Shown piece by piece: positions 9,193-19,615 of a stretch of 64,000 bases of DNA; position 1 is the stretch's first letter, and each line of letters begins with the position of its first letter. The notes beneath the pieces were generated by a model that searched no databases, was not told the origin of the DNA, and was given only the letters and a program-made list of their open reading frames with translations. Position numbers and translations under genes: made by a program. This stretch comes from Alphaproteobacteria bacterium (GTDB taxonomy: Bacteria; Pseudomonadota; Alphaproteobacteria; MPNO01; UBA830): the NCBI GenBank assembly GCA_022822405.1, contig JAJEBT010000149.1, positions 1 through 64,000 of the forward strand, written 5' to 3'.

Positions 9193-10122
9193 ATGGCTGA
9201 CGTAACGGCAGCGATGGTCAAGCAGCTGCGCGACAAGTCCGGTGCCGGAATGATGGATTGCAAGCGTGCTCTGACAGAGGCCGGTGGCGAGATCGAGGCG
9301 GCCATAGACTGGCTTCGCAAGAAGGGCTTGGCGACGGCGGCCAAGAAGGCCGGACGTGTTGCTGCCGAGGGGCTGGTCGCCGCTGCTACGGACGGCGGCA
9401 AGGGTATCATCATAGAGCTGAATTCCGAGACCGATTTCGTGGCGCGCAACACGGAATTTCAGGATTTGGTGGGCGCGGTCGCGCAGGTGGCCCTCGGCAC
9501 CGATGGCGACGTGGACTCGGTCGCCGCGGCGACGACGTCCGACGGCAGAACGGTTTCCGACAGGATCACGGACCTCATAGGGGAGATCGGTGAGAACCTC
9601 GTTCTGCGACGCACTGATGCGGTGTCCGTTGGCCGCGGAACCGTGTCGAGCTACATCCACAATGCCGCCGCGCCAGGCCTTGGCCGGATCGGTGTTCTTG
9701 TGGGTCTCGAATCGGAAGCGGATAGCGACGCACTCAGCGAATTCGGTCGCAAGCTAGCAATGCATATCGCGGCCGCCAATCCGTCGTGGCTGTCCCGGGA
9801 TGACGTCGATGCGGCCAGCATCGAGCGCGAGCGCGAAATACTGCGCGAACAGGCGAGGTCGGAAGGCAAGCCCGAGCAGATCGTCGACAAGATGGTCGAG
9901 GGGCGCATGAGAAAGTATTTCGAGGAGGTCTGCCTGCTCGATCAGACCTATGTCATCGATGGGGAGTCGCGGGTGTCGGCCGCCGTGGAGGCCGCCGCCA
10001 CCGAACTCGCCTCGCCCGTCACCGTGGCGGGCTTCGTCCGCTACCAGCTCGGAGAAGGAGTCGAGAGGGCGGAGACTGACTTTGCAGCCGAGGTGGCGGC
10101 TGCCGGGGGCGGTCGAGGCTGA
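9193..10122 (+). CDS. tsf: Elongation factor Ts
   Basis: Guanine-nucleotide exchange factor for EF-Tu. The 309-aa protein begins with a UBA-like domain containing the family signature [16 protein letters not shown], followed by the [10 protein letters not shown] motif of the core exchange domain. The length fits bacterial EF-Ts, with two core subdomains and a dimerisation region. It lies 50 bp after rpsB, the conserved pairing across bacteria. Confidence 0.98.
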   Translation: MADVTAAMVKQLRDKSGAGMMDCKRALTEAGGEIEAAIDWLRKKGLATAAKKAGRVAAEGLVAAATDGGKGIIIELNSETDFVARNTEFQDLVGAVAQVALGTDGDVDSVAAATTSDGRTVSDRITDLIGEIGENLVLRRTDAVSVGRGTVSSYIHNAAAPGLGRIGVLVGLESEADSDALSEFGRKLAMHIAAANPSWLSRDDVDAASIEREREILREQARSEGKPEQIVDKMVEGRMRKYFEEVCLLDQTYVIDGESRVSAAVEAAATELASPVTVAGFVRYQLGEGVERAETDFAAEVAAAGGGRG

Positions 10123-10130
10123 TCGATGCG

Positions 10131-10883
10131 ATGACCGAGCGGAGCCAGCCGCGGTTCGAGCGCGTTCTTCTCAAGCTTTCGGGCGAAGCCCTGATAGGCA
10201 CCGAGGCGTTCGGAATAGATACCGAAGCCGTCGATCGAATCGCCCGGGAAATCCGCACGGTGACCGATCTCGGCACACAGGTCTGCGTCGTCATCGGCGG
10301 CGGAAACATCTTTCGTGGTGTTTCCGGCGCGGCGTCAGGACTGGAACGTGGAACGGCGGACTACATGGGCATGCTGGCCACGGTGGTGAACGCCTTGGCG
10401 CTCCAGGGCGCGCTGGAGCGGGCCAATGTGTCGACCCGGGTGCAGTCGGCGATTCCGATGCACACGATCTGCGAACCCTATATCCGCCGGCGAGCAGCCC
10501 GCCACATGGAGAAGGGCCGCGTCGTGATCTTTGCGGCCGGTACGGGAAATCCCTATTTCACCACCGACACCGCTGCCGCGCTGCGGGCGACGGAAATGAA
10601 CTGTGACGGGATCTTCAAGGGGACGCAGGTAGACGGCGTCTATTCCGCGGATCCTCACAAGGTTGCAGATGCCGAGCGCTACGACCGGCTGAGCTATCTG
10701 GAGGTTCTGTCGAAGGACCTTCGCGTCATGGACGCGTCCGCGATTTCCCTTGCCCGCGAGAACCGAATTCCCATCGTGGTGTTTTCGATACATAATCCGG
10801 ACGCGTTTGCCGACGTCATCAAGGGCGCTGGTACGTACACGATAATCAACGAAGAGCCGCAAGAAGGGCAATCCAATGTCTGA
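10131..10883 (+). CDS. pyrH: Uridylate kinase
   Basis: Phosphorylates UMP to UDP for RNA and sugar-nucleotide synthesis. The 250-aa protein is an amino-acid-kinase-fold enzyme with N-terminal [10 protein letters not shown], the glycine-rich [10 protein letters not shown] and [16 protein letters not shown]. The start is the ATG at 10131, since the one 5 bp earlier hits a stop at once. It overlaps frr by 8 bp, the usual tsf-pyrH-frr arrangement. Confidence 0.98.
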   Translation: MTERSQPRFERVLLKLSGEALIGTEAFGIDTEAVDRIAREIRTVTDLGTQVCVVIGGGNIFRGVSGAASGLERGTADYMGMLATVVNALALQGALERANVSTRVQSAIPMHTICEPYIRRRAARHMEKGRVVIFAAGTGNPYFTTDTAAALRATEMNCDGIFKGTQVDGVYSADPHKVADAERYDRLSYLEVLSKDLRVMDASAISLARENRIPIVVFSIHNPDAFADVIKGAGTYTIINEEPQEGQSNV

Positions 10884-11433
10884 TCCGGATATCGACGATC
10901 TCAAGAGGCGCATGAACGGCGCGATCGAGGTTCTGAAATCCGAATTCGGCGGCCTCCGGACCGGGCGGGCGTCGCCGGCCCTTCTTGAGCCGATTGCAGT
11001 GGATGCCTACGGGTCGAAAATGCCGATGAATCAGGTCGGCACCATCAGCGCCCCCGATGCGCGCCTGCTTTCCGTTCAGGTCTGGGACAAATCCCTCGTC
11101 TCGTCTGTCGAGAAGGCCATTCGGGAATCGGATCTGGGTCTCAACCCGCAGACCGAAGGGACGGTCATTAGGGTGCCGATTCCGCAGCTTTCGGAAGAAC
11201 GGCGTGTTGAGATGACCAAGATTGCCGGGAACTATGCGGAACAGGCCAGGGTCGCCGTGCGCAATGTCCGGCGCGACGGCATAGAATCTCTCAAGAAGGC
11301 GGAGAAGAGCGGCGAGATGTCGCAGGACGAACAGCACGCGTGGGCCGAGGAGATCCAGGAACTGACTGATTCCATGATCGAACAGATCGATGCCGCGCTC
11401 AAGACGAGGGAAGCGGAAATCATGCAGGTCTGA
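10876..11433 (+). CDS. frr: Ribosome recycling factor
   Basis: Splits post-termination ribosomes together with EF-G. The 185-aa length is canonical. [14 protein letters not shown] in the first helix, [12 protein letters not shown], and the C-terminal helical bundle ending in REAEIMQV are recognisable. An AAGGGCAA sequence before the start acts as ribosome-binding site within the end of pyrH. Confidence 0.98.
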   Translation: MSDPDIDDLKRRMNGAIEVLKSEFGGLRTGRASPALLEPIAVDAYGSKMPMNQVGTISAPDARLLSVQVWDKSLVSSVEKAIRESDLGLNPQTEGTVIRVPIPQLSEERRVEMTKIAGNYAEQARVAVRNVRRDGIESLKKAEKSGEMSQDEQHAWAEEIQELTDSMIEQIDAALKTREAEIMQV

Positions 11434-11763
11434 GCGCTGGGCCGCCGGTTTGCGTCGCCCGCCCGTGGGGGCCTGCTGGCAATCCGGCGGCGGTGTGGAC
11501 CCGCCACGAAAGACCGTTTTTCGCACTGCTACGCGACATGGGTATCGAAATCATCATGGCAAATCATGAACATGGCGTTTGACGGCGGATGCGGGGTGGC
11601 GGCGCGCTGTTGCCCTTCGGGGAAACCGGCGGCAGCAGTGGCAGGCGTAGCAGGCGGCGCCTGCTGTCTTCGGTGGGCGGTATGGCACACCGTATTGACC
11701 CGGCCTGCGCTGCGCCGGATGGCTCAGGCAGCGGCGCGGCGCGGCTGGCGGAGGGGCTGAGAC
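11434..11763 (+). other. Intergenic region between frr and uppS
   Basis: 330 bp without a convincing gene; short frames here are rich in Ala, Arg and Gly and lack family features. A GGCGG/CCGCC stem (11489-11505) is followed 11 bases later by TTTTT, which could be a weak terminator after frr. No good promoter for uppS was found. Confidence 0.5.
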
Positions 11764-12501
11764 GTGACGGTGCTGGCTCAAGCCGACGGCGATGCGCCGT
11801 ATGTTCCCGAGCATGTGGCCATCATCATGGACGGAAACGGCCGCTGGGCGCTGTCGCGGGGCTTGCCGCGGGCTTCCGGGCACCCGGAAGGCGCCGAAGC
11901 GGTGCGGCGCACCATAGAGGCATCGCTTGAGTTCGGCATCCGCCATTTGACCCTCTACGGCTTCTCCATGGAGAACTGGAACCGGCCTCGTACCGAGGTG
12001 CAGGCGCTGATGGCGTTCCTGAGGGAAAACCTCGCCGAGGAAACCGCCAAGCTCGATCGCCACGGCGTCCGCCTCGTGTTCATCGGCGACCGCAGCCGGC
12101 TGGATCATGACATTGCTGCGTGTCTCGACGATGCTGAACGTCGCACAAGTAGCAACACGAGACTCGATGTCATCGTCGCGCTCAGCTATGGCGGCCGGCA
12201 GGAAATCACGTCGGCCGTGAGGCGGCTTGCCGGTAAGGCGGCCTGCGGACAGATCGAGGCCGCGGAAATCGACGAGCGGACGGTCAGCGAGCACCTGTTC
12301 ACTTCGGACGTGCCGGATCCCGATCTTGTCATCCGCACCGGCGGAGAGCGGCGCATCAGCAATTTCCTGTTGTGGCAGGTCGCCTATTCGGAGTTCGTCT
12401 TCACCGATGTCCTGTGGCCGGATTTCTCGCGCGAACATCTTGCGGAATGCCTCGACGAGTTCGGGCGCAGAAACAGGCGCTATGGCGCACTCTCGGCCTG
12501 A
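11764..12501 (+). CDS. uppS: Isoprenyl transferase (undecaprenyl diphosphate synthase)
   Basis: Extends farnesyl diphosphate to the C55 lipid carrier used for peptidoglycan and O-antigen precursors. The 245-aa protein has the cis-prenyltransferase motif HVAIIMDGNGRWA (catalytic Asp 23), YGFSMENWNRP, and the C-terminal RTGGERRISNFLLWQ. The GTG start follows a GGAGGGG ribosome-binding sequence. It is the first of a run of overlapping envelope genes (uppS-cdsA-dxr-rseP-bamA-skp-lpx). Confidence 0.97.
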   Translation: MTVLAQADGDAPYVPEHVAIIMDGNGRWALSRGLPRASGHPEGAEAVRRTIEASLEFGIRHLTLYGFSMENWNRPRTEVQALMAFLRENLAEETAKLDRHGVRLVFIGDRSRLDHDIAACLDDAERRTSSNTRLDVIVALSYGGRQEITSAVRRLAGKAACGQIEAAEIDERTVSEHLFTSDVPDPDLVIRTGGERRISNFLLWQVAYSEFVFTDVLWPDFSREHLAECLDEFGRRNRRYGALSA

Positions 12502-13297
12502 AGGAGGGCGCGGCAATCTCGCACTGCGCCTGGGTTCCGCCTGCGTGCTGGCACCTCCGGTCATTTTCGCGGTCTATGCCGGTTTTCCGTGGTACGAGGG
12601 TGTCGTCGCCATCGTCGTGGCGTTGATGGTCTGGGAATGGACGCGGGTCTGCGGCGCACGCGCGGCGATGGTGTCCGGGCTGATTCTTGCTGCCGCCGTC
12701 CTCGGGAGCTGTCTGGCGATTTCCGCGGCTATGCCGCAGGTTGCGGCGGCGACGGCCGCCGCGGCCGCAGTGATCCTCGCCGGTGTCCAGCTCCGCCGCG
12801 GCATCAGCGAGGCCGTCATCTTCAGCTGTGGCGGACTGGCAATCATTTCCTGCGCCGCTGCCTTGCTGTGGCTGCGGACCGGAGCCGAAGCCGGCCGCGA
12901 GCTTGTTTTCGGCCTCCTCTGCGCTGTATGGTGCACCGATACCGGCGCCTTTTTTGTCGGCAGGGCGGTAGGTGGCCCCCGGCTGGCTCCCCGGGTCAGC
13001 CCCGCAAAGACGTGGGCAGGCCTTTGCGGGGGCATCGTCGGCGCGGCGGCATGCGGCTGGATCTGGTCGCGTCTCGCCGGTTTCGGCAGCCATGGCTGGG
13101 CGATGGCATGTGGCGCGATGATCGCACTGCTCGCGCAAGCGGGGGATCTAGCGGTGTCCGCAGTGAAGCGGCGGTACGGCGTGAAGGATTCGAGTGGCCT
13201 CATTCCGGGGCATGGAGGCGTGCTCGACCGCGTTGACGGAATGCTCCTGACTGCGCCAGCGGTGGTCCTGGCGGTGGTAATCCTGGACGGGGCGTGA
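12482..13297 (+). CDS. cdsA: Phosphatidate cytidylyltransferase
   Basis: Makes CDP-diacylglycerol from phosphatidate and CTP in the inner membrane. The 271-aa protein is a multi-span membrane protein and ends with the family signature: SAVKRRYGVKD, then SSGLIPGHGGVLDRVD, including the two Asp residues that bind metal. The start ATG lies 20 bp inside uppS; a much longer reading in the same frame lies wholly within uppS and was rejected. Confidence 0.96.
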   Translation: MAHSRPEGGRGNLALRLGSACVLAPPVIFAVYAGFPWYEGVVAIVVALMVWEWTRVCGARAAMVSGLILAAAVLGSCLAISAAMPQVAAATAAAAAVILAGVQLRRGISEAVIFSCGGLAIISCAAALLWLRTGAEAGRELVFGLLCAVWCTDTGAFFVGRAVGGPRLAPRVSPAKTWAGLCGGIVGAAACGWIWSRLAGFGSHGWAMACGAMIALLAQAGDLAVSAVKRRYGVKDSSGLIPGHGGVLDRVDGMLLTAPAVVLAVVILDGA

Positions 13298-13300
13298 CGG

Positions 13301-14503
13301 ATGGGAACAGCGGACGCAACGCACGGCAGGCGCAAGACGATCTCGATCCTGGGATCGACCGGATCGGTCGGTTGCAGCACGATTGATCTGGTACGGCGGA
13401 ACCCCGGATCCTATCGAGTCGAGGCGCTCACAGCGCACCGCAATGTCGCTCTGCTGGCCGAACAGGCGCGGTCTCTTGATGCCGCCTGCGCAGTGATCGC
13501 CGATGCCGGGCTGTATGACGATCTGCGGCGCGCTCTTGCAGGAACGGACACGGAAGTTGGCGCCGGGCCCGAGGCTGTCGCGGAAGCGGCGTCGCGGCCG
13601 GCCGACTGGATCATGGCGGCGATTGTCGGTGCCGCTGGCCTCGTGCCGACCCTTGAGGGGATCCGTCAAGGCTCAACGGTCGCGCTTGCCAACAAGGAAA
13701 GCCTGGTCTGCGCCGGAGAAGTCATGCTCGCGGCGGTCGCCGAAAGCGGCGCCGTGCTGCTGCCGGTCGATTCCGAGCACAATGCGATATTTCAGGTCTT
13801 CGATTCCGAACACCGGCAGGGAATCGAGAAGATAACGCTGACGGCTTCGGGCGGCCCCTTCCTCAGCATGTCTGCAGAGGAGATGAGGGACGTCACGCCG
13901 GAGGCAGCCGTCGCCCATCCGAACTGGGACATGGGAGCCAAGATTTCGGTCGATTCCGCGACTATGATGAACAAGGGGCTGGAACTCATCGAGGCGCACT
14001 ACCTGTTTGCGATGCCGGAAGACAGGATTGATATCCTCGTGCATCCCCAGTCGATCATCCACAGCATGGTATCCTATATCGATGGGTCGGTCCTGGCGCA
14101 GCTGGGGACGCCTGACATGCGTACGCCGATTGCCTATGCGCTCGGTTGGCCGGAGCGGATCGCCGCGCCGAGCGAGCGGCTGAACCTGGGCGAGATAGCG
14201 ACGCTCACCTTCGAGGCCCCGGACCCGATGCGGTTTCCGGCGCTTCGACTGGCGCGTGAGGCGCTGACAGCCGGCCAGTCCTGCTCGACCGTCCTCAATG
14301 CTGCCAACGAAACGGCCGTAGAGGGTTTTCTTGCGGGCCGACTTGGGTTTCTGGATATCGCCAGAATCGTCGAGGAGACGCTGTCAGGAATCCCGCGGTC
14401 GCCGGTTCGGTCGATTGATGACGTCATAGCGGTCGATTCGGAGGCGCGCGCGTACGCCGCCAGCGTTGTGCCGGCCTCGCGGACCTTGGTCACGTCCGAC
14501 TAG
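13301..14503 (+). CDS. dxr: 1-deoxy-D-xylulose 5-phosphate reductoisomerase
   Basis: Second step of the MEP isoprenoid pathway, NADPH-dependent. The 400-aa protein has the nucleotide-binding ILGSTGSVG at its N-terminus, LANKESLVCAG, PVDSEHNAIFQ and the metal/substrate segment GAKISVDSATMMNKGLELIEAH. It lies 3 bp after cdsA. IspG of the same pathway is encoded about 28 kb away at 42601. Confidence 0.98.
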   Translation: MGTADATHGRRKTISILGSTGSVGCSTIDLVRRNPGSYRVEALTAHRNVALLAEQARSLDAACAVIADAGLYDDLRRALAGTDTEVGAGPEAVAEAASRPADWIMAAIVGAAGLVPTLEGIRQGSTVALANKESLVCAGEVMLAAVAESGAVLLPVDSEHNAIFQVFDSEHRQGIEKITLTASGGPFLSMSAEEMRDVTPEAAVAHPNWDMGAKISVDSATMMNKGLELIEAHYLFAMPEDRIDILVHPQSIIHSMVSYIDGSVLAQLGTPDMRTPIAYALGWPERIAAPSERLNLGEIATLTFEAPDPMRFPALRLAREALTAGQSCSTVLNAANETAVEGFLAGRLGFLDIARIVEETLSGIPRSPVRSIDDVIAVDSEARAYAASVVPASRTLVTSD

Positions 14504-14524
14504 CGGCGCAACGGGAAGCGTGCA

Positions 14525-15673
14525 ATGGAAATCCTTGGTGCCGTCTGGAACTACCTGATTCCCTTTCTCGTGATCTTCACAGTGGTCGTATTCGTGCATG
14601 AGATGGGCCACTACCTGATCGCGCGGCGCTGCGGCGTGCGCGTCGAGGTCTTCTCGATCGGGATCGGCACCGAGATATTCGCCCGCACCGACCGTCACGG
14701 CACCCGCTGGAGGATCGGCGCGGTACCCGTGGGCGGTTATGTCAAGATGCGTGGCGAGATGCAGCCGCTACCCGATGCATCCGGCCCGGCACGGCAGGCA
14801 ATCGCCGGCACGGAGGAGAAGGACGACGATTCGTTCGAGACCAAGACGGTGATGCAGCGCGCCCTCATCGTCGCCGGTGGGCCCCTGGCGAATTTCGTGC
14901 TGGCCATCGTTCTGCTGGCGGGCATGTTCGCCACCCTGGGGCAGCCATATACGCCAGCAGATGTAGGGGAGGTGCTGCCGGACAGCGCCGCCGAAAGGGC
15001 GGGCTTCCAGCCCGGAGACCTGATCACAGGGATCGACGGAACCCGCATCGAGCGCTTCGAGGAGGTGGTGCAGGTCGTTCAGCTCCATCCTGCGACGGCG
15101 CTGGAGTTTCGCTTGATCCGCGACGGCCGGCAGATAACGCTCACGGCGGTCCCCGACATCGTCGATCGCCGGGATCGTTTCGGGAACCCGATGAGGATTG
15201 GCAGGCTTGGTATCTCGCGCGGTGGGGGCGACACGAAGCTGGTCCGTCACGACCCGTTCACCGCGGTATGGCGCGCGACCGGCCATACATTTTCCCTCGT
15301 CGGCAGTATTTTCTCCAGTATTGGCCAGATCATCGACGGTCGGCGGACGACGGAGGAACTTGGCGGCCCGATCCGCATTGCCAAGATATCTGGCGATGTA
15401 TGGCAGACCGGTTTTCTCGGCGTGTTGACGTTTGTTGTCCTGCTGTCTATCAATCTCGGGCTGGTAAATTTGTTGCCGATTCCGATGCTTGATGGAGGGC
15501 ATCTGGTGTTCTATGCGGTCGAAGCCCTGCGCGGCAGGCCTCTTGGCGCCAAGGCGCAGGAATTCGGTCTCCGGTTGGGGCTGGGCATGGTCCTCGCGCT
15601 GATGGTCTTTGCCACCTGGAATGATCTTGTCCAGCTGCGGGTCATCGATTTCCTTGTTGGTCTGGCTACATGA
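14525..15673 (+). CDS. rseP: Site-2 membrane metalloprotease RseP
   Basis: Intramembrane zinc protease that cleaves anti-sigma factors and remnant signal peptides. The 382-aa protein has the catalytic HEMGH (H25, E26, H29) in its first membrane helix, one PDZ domain at about residues 120-200, and the second active-site motif NLLPIPMLDGGH near 315-327 in a late helix. E. coli RseP has two PDZ domains; only one is evident here, as in many alphaproteobacteria. The stop overlaps bamA by 4 bp. Confidence 0.96.
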   Translation: MEILGAVWNYLIPFLVIFTVVVFVHEMGHYLIARRCGVRVEVFSIGIGTEIFARTDRHGTRWRIGAVPVGGYVKMRGEMQPLPDASGPARQAIAGTEEKDDDSFETKTVMQRALIVAGGPLANFVLAIVLLAGMFATLGQPYTPADVGEVLPDSAAERAGFQPGDLITGIDGTRIERFEEVVQVVQLHPATALEFRLIRDGRQITLTAVPDIVDRRDRFGNPMRIGRLGISRGGGDTKLVRHDPFTAVWRATGHTFSLVGSIFSSIGQIIDGRRTTEELGGPIRIAKISGDVWQTGFLGVLTFVVLLSINLGLVNLLPIPMLDGGHLVFYAVEALRGRPLGAKAQEFGLRLGLGMVLALMVFATWNDLVQLRVIDFLVGLAT

Positions 15674-17979
15674 ATATCATCTCGGGGCTTGTGAATACGG
15701 GTTTGCACGTTCGACAACAGGCGGTCCCGGCGCGATTGGTCGTGCTCGCGCTCGCAACCGCGCTGCTGCTGACCGTGGCGGGCCAAGCGAGTGCCAGCCA
15801 GATCCGCGTCGAGGGTAACCAGCGCATCGAGGCCGAAACGGTGCGCCAGTACATAAGGTTGAAGCCTGATCGTGAAGCGACGGACGAGGAACTCGACAGG
15901 GCGCTCAAGGCGCTTTTTGACAGTGGGCTGTTTGCCGATGTTGAGGTGCGGCGTGATGGCCTGGATATTGTCGTCCGGGTGGTCGAAAATCCGATAATCA
16001 ACCGCATAGCCTTTGAAGGGAACAAACGGATTTCCGACGAAGATCTGCGCGGTGAGATCGAGTTGCGTCCCCGTATCGTGTTTACACGCCCCCGCGTCCA
16101 GCGCGACGTTCAGCGCATCGTTGATATCTATCGGCGAAGCGGCCGTTACACAGCCTCGGTGGAACCGAAGGTCATCCAGCTGCCGCAAAACCGTCTCGAT
16201 CTTATCTTTGAGATCGCTGAAGGAAGCCTGACGGAGATTCGCAGCATCACGTTCACGGGCAACCGTGCATTCGACGACGGCGATCTTCGCGAAGTCATTC
16301 AGACCAAGGAAAGCGCGTGGTACCGCATCTTCAGTTCGGGGGACACATATGACCCCGACCGCTTGGCCTTTGACCGCGAACTCCTGCGTCGTCATTACCT
16401 GTCGGAGGGCTACGCCGACTTTCGCGTGATTACTGCGGCGGGCGAACTCACCCCCGAGAAGGACGCCTTCTTCATCACATTTTCGGTCAGCGAGGGAAGC
16501 CGCTACAAGTTTGGCAAGATCGACATCGAATCGGCTCTCAAAGAGATCGACATCGAGGCACTCCGGGCTGAACTGACGGCCGCATCGGGTGATTGGTACG
16601 ATGCCGAAGAGGTCGAGAATACCATCGGCAAGCTTACCGACGCGCTCGGCAATCAGGGGTATGCGCTCGCTGAGGTTCAGCCGCGGATACGGCGGGATCG
16701 CGGCAACCTCGCCATAGATGTCAGCTTTGTCATAAGCGAAAGCGCGCGAGTGGTTGTCGAGCGGATCGATATTTCCGGGAACATACGGACCGAGGACAGC
16801 GTCATCAGGCGCGAGATGCTGCTCGTCGAAGGAGACATATTCAATACTTACAGGCTCCGCCGCAGCCGTCAGAGAATCACCAATCTCGGCTTCTTCGACA
16901 AGATCGACGTCACCCGGGAACCCGGCAGTGCCGATGACCGCACGATCATCAAGGTCGCGGTCCGCGAAAAGGCTACCGGCGAACTCTCGGTCGGTCTTGG
17001 TTACTCCACGGAAGGCGGTGCGCTGACCGATCTCAGTATTCGCGAAAGAAATCTCCTTGGCCAGGGACAGGACCTGCAGCTCAACCTCAAGCTGGGCGTG
17101 CAACAAACCGAGATCGTCCTTGGCTTCACCGAGCCGTACTTCCTCGAGAAGGATCTCTCGGCCGGGTTTGACATCTTTCGCACCACCGACGACCTCCAGG
17201 CTCAGAGTTCTTATGACAGCGAGAGGATCGGGTTCGGATTGCGCGCGGGCTACAGGATTACCGAACCGCTGTCGCAAAGATGGACATATACCCTTGAGCA
17301 GACGGAGATCCACAATGTCGGCGCGAATGCGTCGAGGGCGGTCAGGGAAGAACAGGGAAAAACGTTAACATCATCGATCGGGCAGACCCTGCTCTACGAC
17401 ACGCGTGACAACCGTTTCGACCCGAACGAGGGGTATTCCGTGCAGTTGCGCAATGTCTTTGCCGGCCTCGGCGGTGACCGGACCAACCTGCGCAATGAAG
17501 TAGAAGGAGACTACTTCCACCCCCTTACGGAAGATCTGACCCTGATCGCCATAGTTGGTGCTGGATATATCTTCGATTTTGGCGAGCCGACGCGCCTGTC
17601 GGAACGGTATTTCCTCGGCGGATCGAGCCTGCGCGGTTTCCGGTCGCGCGGCACCGGGCCGCGCGATCAGGCAACCACCGACGCCTTGGGAGGCAACTGG
17701 TTCTACCGTGCCTCGCTCCGCCTGAGCTTCCCGCTTGGCCTCCCCGATGAACTCGGCCTCAAGGGCAGCGTGTTTTCCGATGCAGGGACGCTCAGCGGGA
17801 TAGACTTGGCGTCTGCCACACCGATCCGGGACGAGAGTTCGTTGCGGGCCACGATCGGAGCCGGCCTGTCTTGGGTCTCGCCGGTTGGACCGATGACGTT
17901 CAGTTGGGCGTGGCCGATAGCCAAGGAGAACTTTGACAAGACCGAAGTCTTTCGCCTCGGCATAGGCACCAGGTTCTGA
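15670..17979 (+). CDS. bamA: Outer-membrane protein assembly factor BamA
   Basis: Central Omp85 component that inserts beta-barrel proteins into the outer membrane. The 769-aa protein begins with a basic N-terminus and a hydrophobic signal peptide with probable cleavage after ASA near residue 43. Five POTRA repeats follow (the first with IRVEGNQRIEAETVRQY), then a 16-strand barrel. The lid-loop motif LRGFRSRGTGPRD and the terminal phenylalanine (GIGTRF) are present. It sits in the standard order after rseP and before the periplasmic chaperone gene. Confidence 0.98.
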   Translation: MNIISGLVNTGLHVRQQAVPARLVVLALATALLLTVAGQASASQIRVEGNQRIEAETVRQYIRLKPDREATDEELDRALKALFDSGLFADVEVRRDGLDIVVRVVENPIINRIAFEGNKRISDEDLRGEIELRPRIVFTRPRVQRDVQRIVDIYRRSGRYTASVEPKVIQLPQNRLDLIFEIAEGSLTEIRSITFTGNRAFDDGDLREVIQTKESAWYRIFSSGDTYDPDRLAFDRELLRRHYLSEGYADFRVITAAGELTPEKDAFFITFSVSEGSRYKFGKIDIESALKEIDIEALRAELTAASGDWYDAEEVENTIGKLTDALGNQGYALAEVQPRIRRDRGNLAIDVSFVISESARVVVERIDISGNIRTEDSVIRREMLLVEGDIFNTYRLRRSRQRITNLGFFDKIDVTREPGSADDRTIIKVAVREKATGELSVGLGYSTEGGALTDLSIRERNLLGQGQDLQLNLKLGVQQTEIVLGFTEPYFLEKDLSAGFDIFRTTDDLQAQSSYDSERIGFGLRAGYRITEPLSQRWTYTLEQTEIHNVGANASRAVREEQGKTLTSSIGQTLLYDTRDNRFDPNEGYSVQLRNVFAGLGGDRTNLRNEVEGDYFHPLTEDLTLIAIVGAGYIFDFGEPTRLSERYFLGGSSLRGFRSRGTGPRDQATTDALGGNWFYRASLRLSFPLGLPDELGLKGSVFSDAGTLSGIDLASATPIRDESSLRATIGAGLSWVSPVGPMTFSWAWPIAKENFDKTEVFRLGIGTRF

Positions 17980-18581
17980 TGTTGCCGGAACGCGTTCGCT
18001 CTCTCGGAATCCTGGCCATCGTCACTTTGGTAGCGGCGCCGGCAGTCTGGTCGGCACCCCGCGCCCAGACCGGGGACGGTGTCCGCATCGGGATAATCGA
18101 TGTCCAGCGGGTCTTCACCGATGCCAAGGCCGCCAAGAGCGTCCGCGGGGAAATGGACAACATTCGCAGGCAGTTCCAGGAAGATGTTCGCGCGCAGGAG
18201 CGAAAACTGCGTGACTCGGCGCGACAGCTCATGGAGCAAAAGGTGCTCCTTTCCGAGCAGGAATTTTCCAGGAGGAGGCGGGCGCTCGAAGATGAGGGCA
18301 GAAGGGCGCAGACGGCGGTTCGCGAACGCAAGCAGAAACTCGACCGGGCTTTCAGCAGAACCAGGAACGTCATCATGAAGGATCTGGTTGCGGTTACCAG
18401 AGACCTCCGGAAGTCACGCGACATAGATATAGTCCTTGAGAAGCGTGACGTGTTCTTGGCCGTGTCGACCCTCGACCTGACACCGGAAATTATCAAGCTC
18501 CTCGATAAGAGACTGCCCAAGGTCGCGTTGCAGCTGGATGATTCCGGAAGCGACAAGGGCAAGGAAAAGGGAAAGCGGTAA
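17979..18581 (+). CDS. skp: Periplasmic chaperone Skp/OmpH
   Basis: Holds unfolded outer-membrane proteins on their way to BamA. The 200-aa protein has a signal peptide (hydrophobic [18 protein letters not shown]), the family start [18 protein letters not shown], and a long charged coiled-coil that forms the tentacles. The C-terminus is highly basic ([11 protein letters not shown]). The start codon shares one base with the bamA stop (TGATG). Confidence 0.94.
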   Translation: MLPERVRSLGILAIVTLVAAPAVWSAPRAQTGDGVRIGIIDVQRVFTDAKAAKSVRGEMDNIRRQFQEDVRAQERKLRDSARQLMEQKVLLSEQEFSRRRRALEDEGRRAQTAVRERKQKLDRAFSRTRNVIMKDLVAVTRDLRKSRDIDIVLEKRDVFLAVSTLDLTPEIIKLLDKRLPKVALQLDDSGSDKGKEKGKR

Positions 18582-18583
18582 TC

Positions 18584-19615
18584 GTGCCGGACGCCCGGTT
18601 TTTTCCGCCCGCGGGTCCGTTTTCCCTCCTTCAACTGGCGGAAATCGCGGGTGCTGAACTGCGCGCCGGTGGCGATCACGAGCGCATGATGACCAACGTG
18701 GCGCCGCTCGACAGCGCAACGGCGGACGATGTGAGCTTCCTCGACAACAGGCTCTATGTCGATCAGTTTCGTGTCACAGCAGCCGGCTGCGTCATCGTCG
18801 CCTCCAAGTTTGCTGGACAGGCTGCGGACGGAACCAGCCTTCTGATTTCCGAACATCCGTATCTGTCCTACGCGCGGGTGGCGACGGCATTCCACCCGCA
18901 CTCCGACAGCATGTATGTGCCGACCGGAGGGGAGGCGAACGTTCATGAGCGCGCCGTCGTCGGTGCTGGCACGGAGATCGCCAATGGCGCCGTGATCGGA
19001 CCGGGCGCGCATATCGGCACGAACTGCGTGATCGGCGCCAACGCCTATATTGGCCATGCCGTACGGATCGGCAATGATTGCCGCATCGCGCCTCTGGCAT
19101 CTGTGCGCTGCGCCGTGCTTGGCGACCGGGTGGTTCTTCATGCCGGGGCGCGCCTGGGCGAGCCGGGATTCGGATTTGCCGTCACGCCGGAGGGAATGGT
19201 GACGATTCCCCAACTCGGGCGAGTAATTATCGGCGATGACGTCGAAATCGGTGCCAACAGCACGGTCGACCGCGGCGCCGGGCCCGACACGGTGATTGGG
19301 GAGGGGACCCGGATTGATAATCTGGTCCAGATCGGGCACAACACGCAGGTCGGGCGGCGGTGCGTCATTGCGGGCATGGTCGGCATAGCGGGCAGCACGA
19401 CGATCGGCGACGGCGTGATGTTGGGCGGGCAGAGTGGAGTTGCGGGACACCTCACAGTGGGTCAAGGCGCCCGGGTCGCGGCACAGGCCGGGATCATTCG
19501 CAGCGTGCCACCGGGTTCCACCGTGATGGGCCTGCCGGCGGTTCCGATCAAGCAGTTTTTCCGGCAGGCGGTGGCGTTGTCAAAGTTGTCGCAGAAGAGG
19601 GAAGATCGCGAATGA
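18584..19615 (+). CDS. lpxD: UDP-3-O-acylglucosamine N-acyltransferase
   Basis: Third step of lipid A synthesis; adds the N-linked hydroxyacyl chain. The 343-aa protein has an N-terminal uridine-binding domain followed by a left-handed beta-helix of hexapeptide repeats (for example [17 protein letters not shown]) and a C-terminal helix. It starts with GTG 2 bp after skp. Its stop overlaps fabZ by 4 bp, keeping the lpxD-fabZ-lpxA order. Confidence 0.97.
   Translation: MPDARFFPPAGPFSLLQLAEIAGAELRAGGDHERMMTNVAPLDSATADDVSFLDNRLYVDQFRVTAAGCVIVASKFAGQAADGTSLLISEHPYLSYARVATAFHPHSDSMYVPTGGEANVHERAVVGAGTEIANGAVIGPGAHIGTNCVIGANAYIGHAVRIGNDCRIAPLASVRCAVLGDRVVLHAGARLGEPGFGFAVTPEGMVTIPQLGRVIIGDDVEIGANSTVDRGAGPDTVIGEGTRIDNLVQIGHNTQVGRRCVIAGMVGIAGSTTIGDGVMLGGQSGVAGHLTVGQGARVAAQAGIIRSVPPGSTVMGLPAVPIKQFFRQAVALSKLSQKREDRE

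Noticed and set aside
11566-11760. 64-codon plus-strand frame between frr and uppS
   Set aside because: Cys/Ala/Arg-rich with no similarity; likely chance frame.
15511-17313. 600-codon minus-strand frame opposite bamA
   Set aside because: Fully antisense to a recognisable Omp85 gene; no motifs, no ribosome-binding site.
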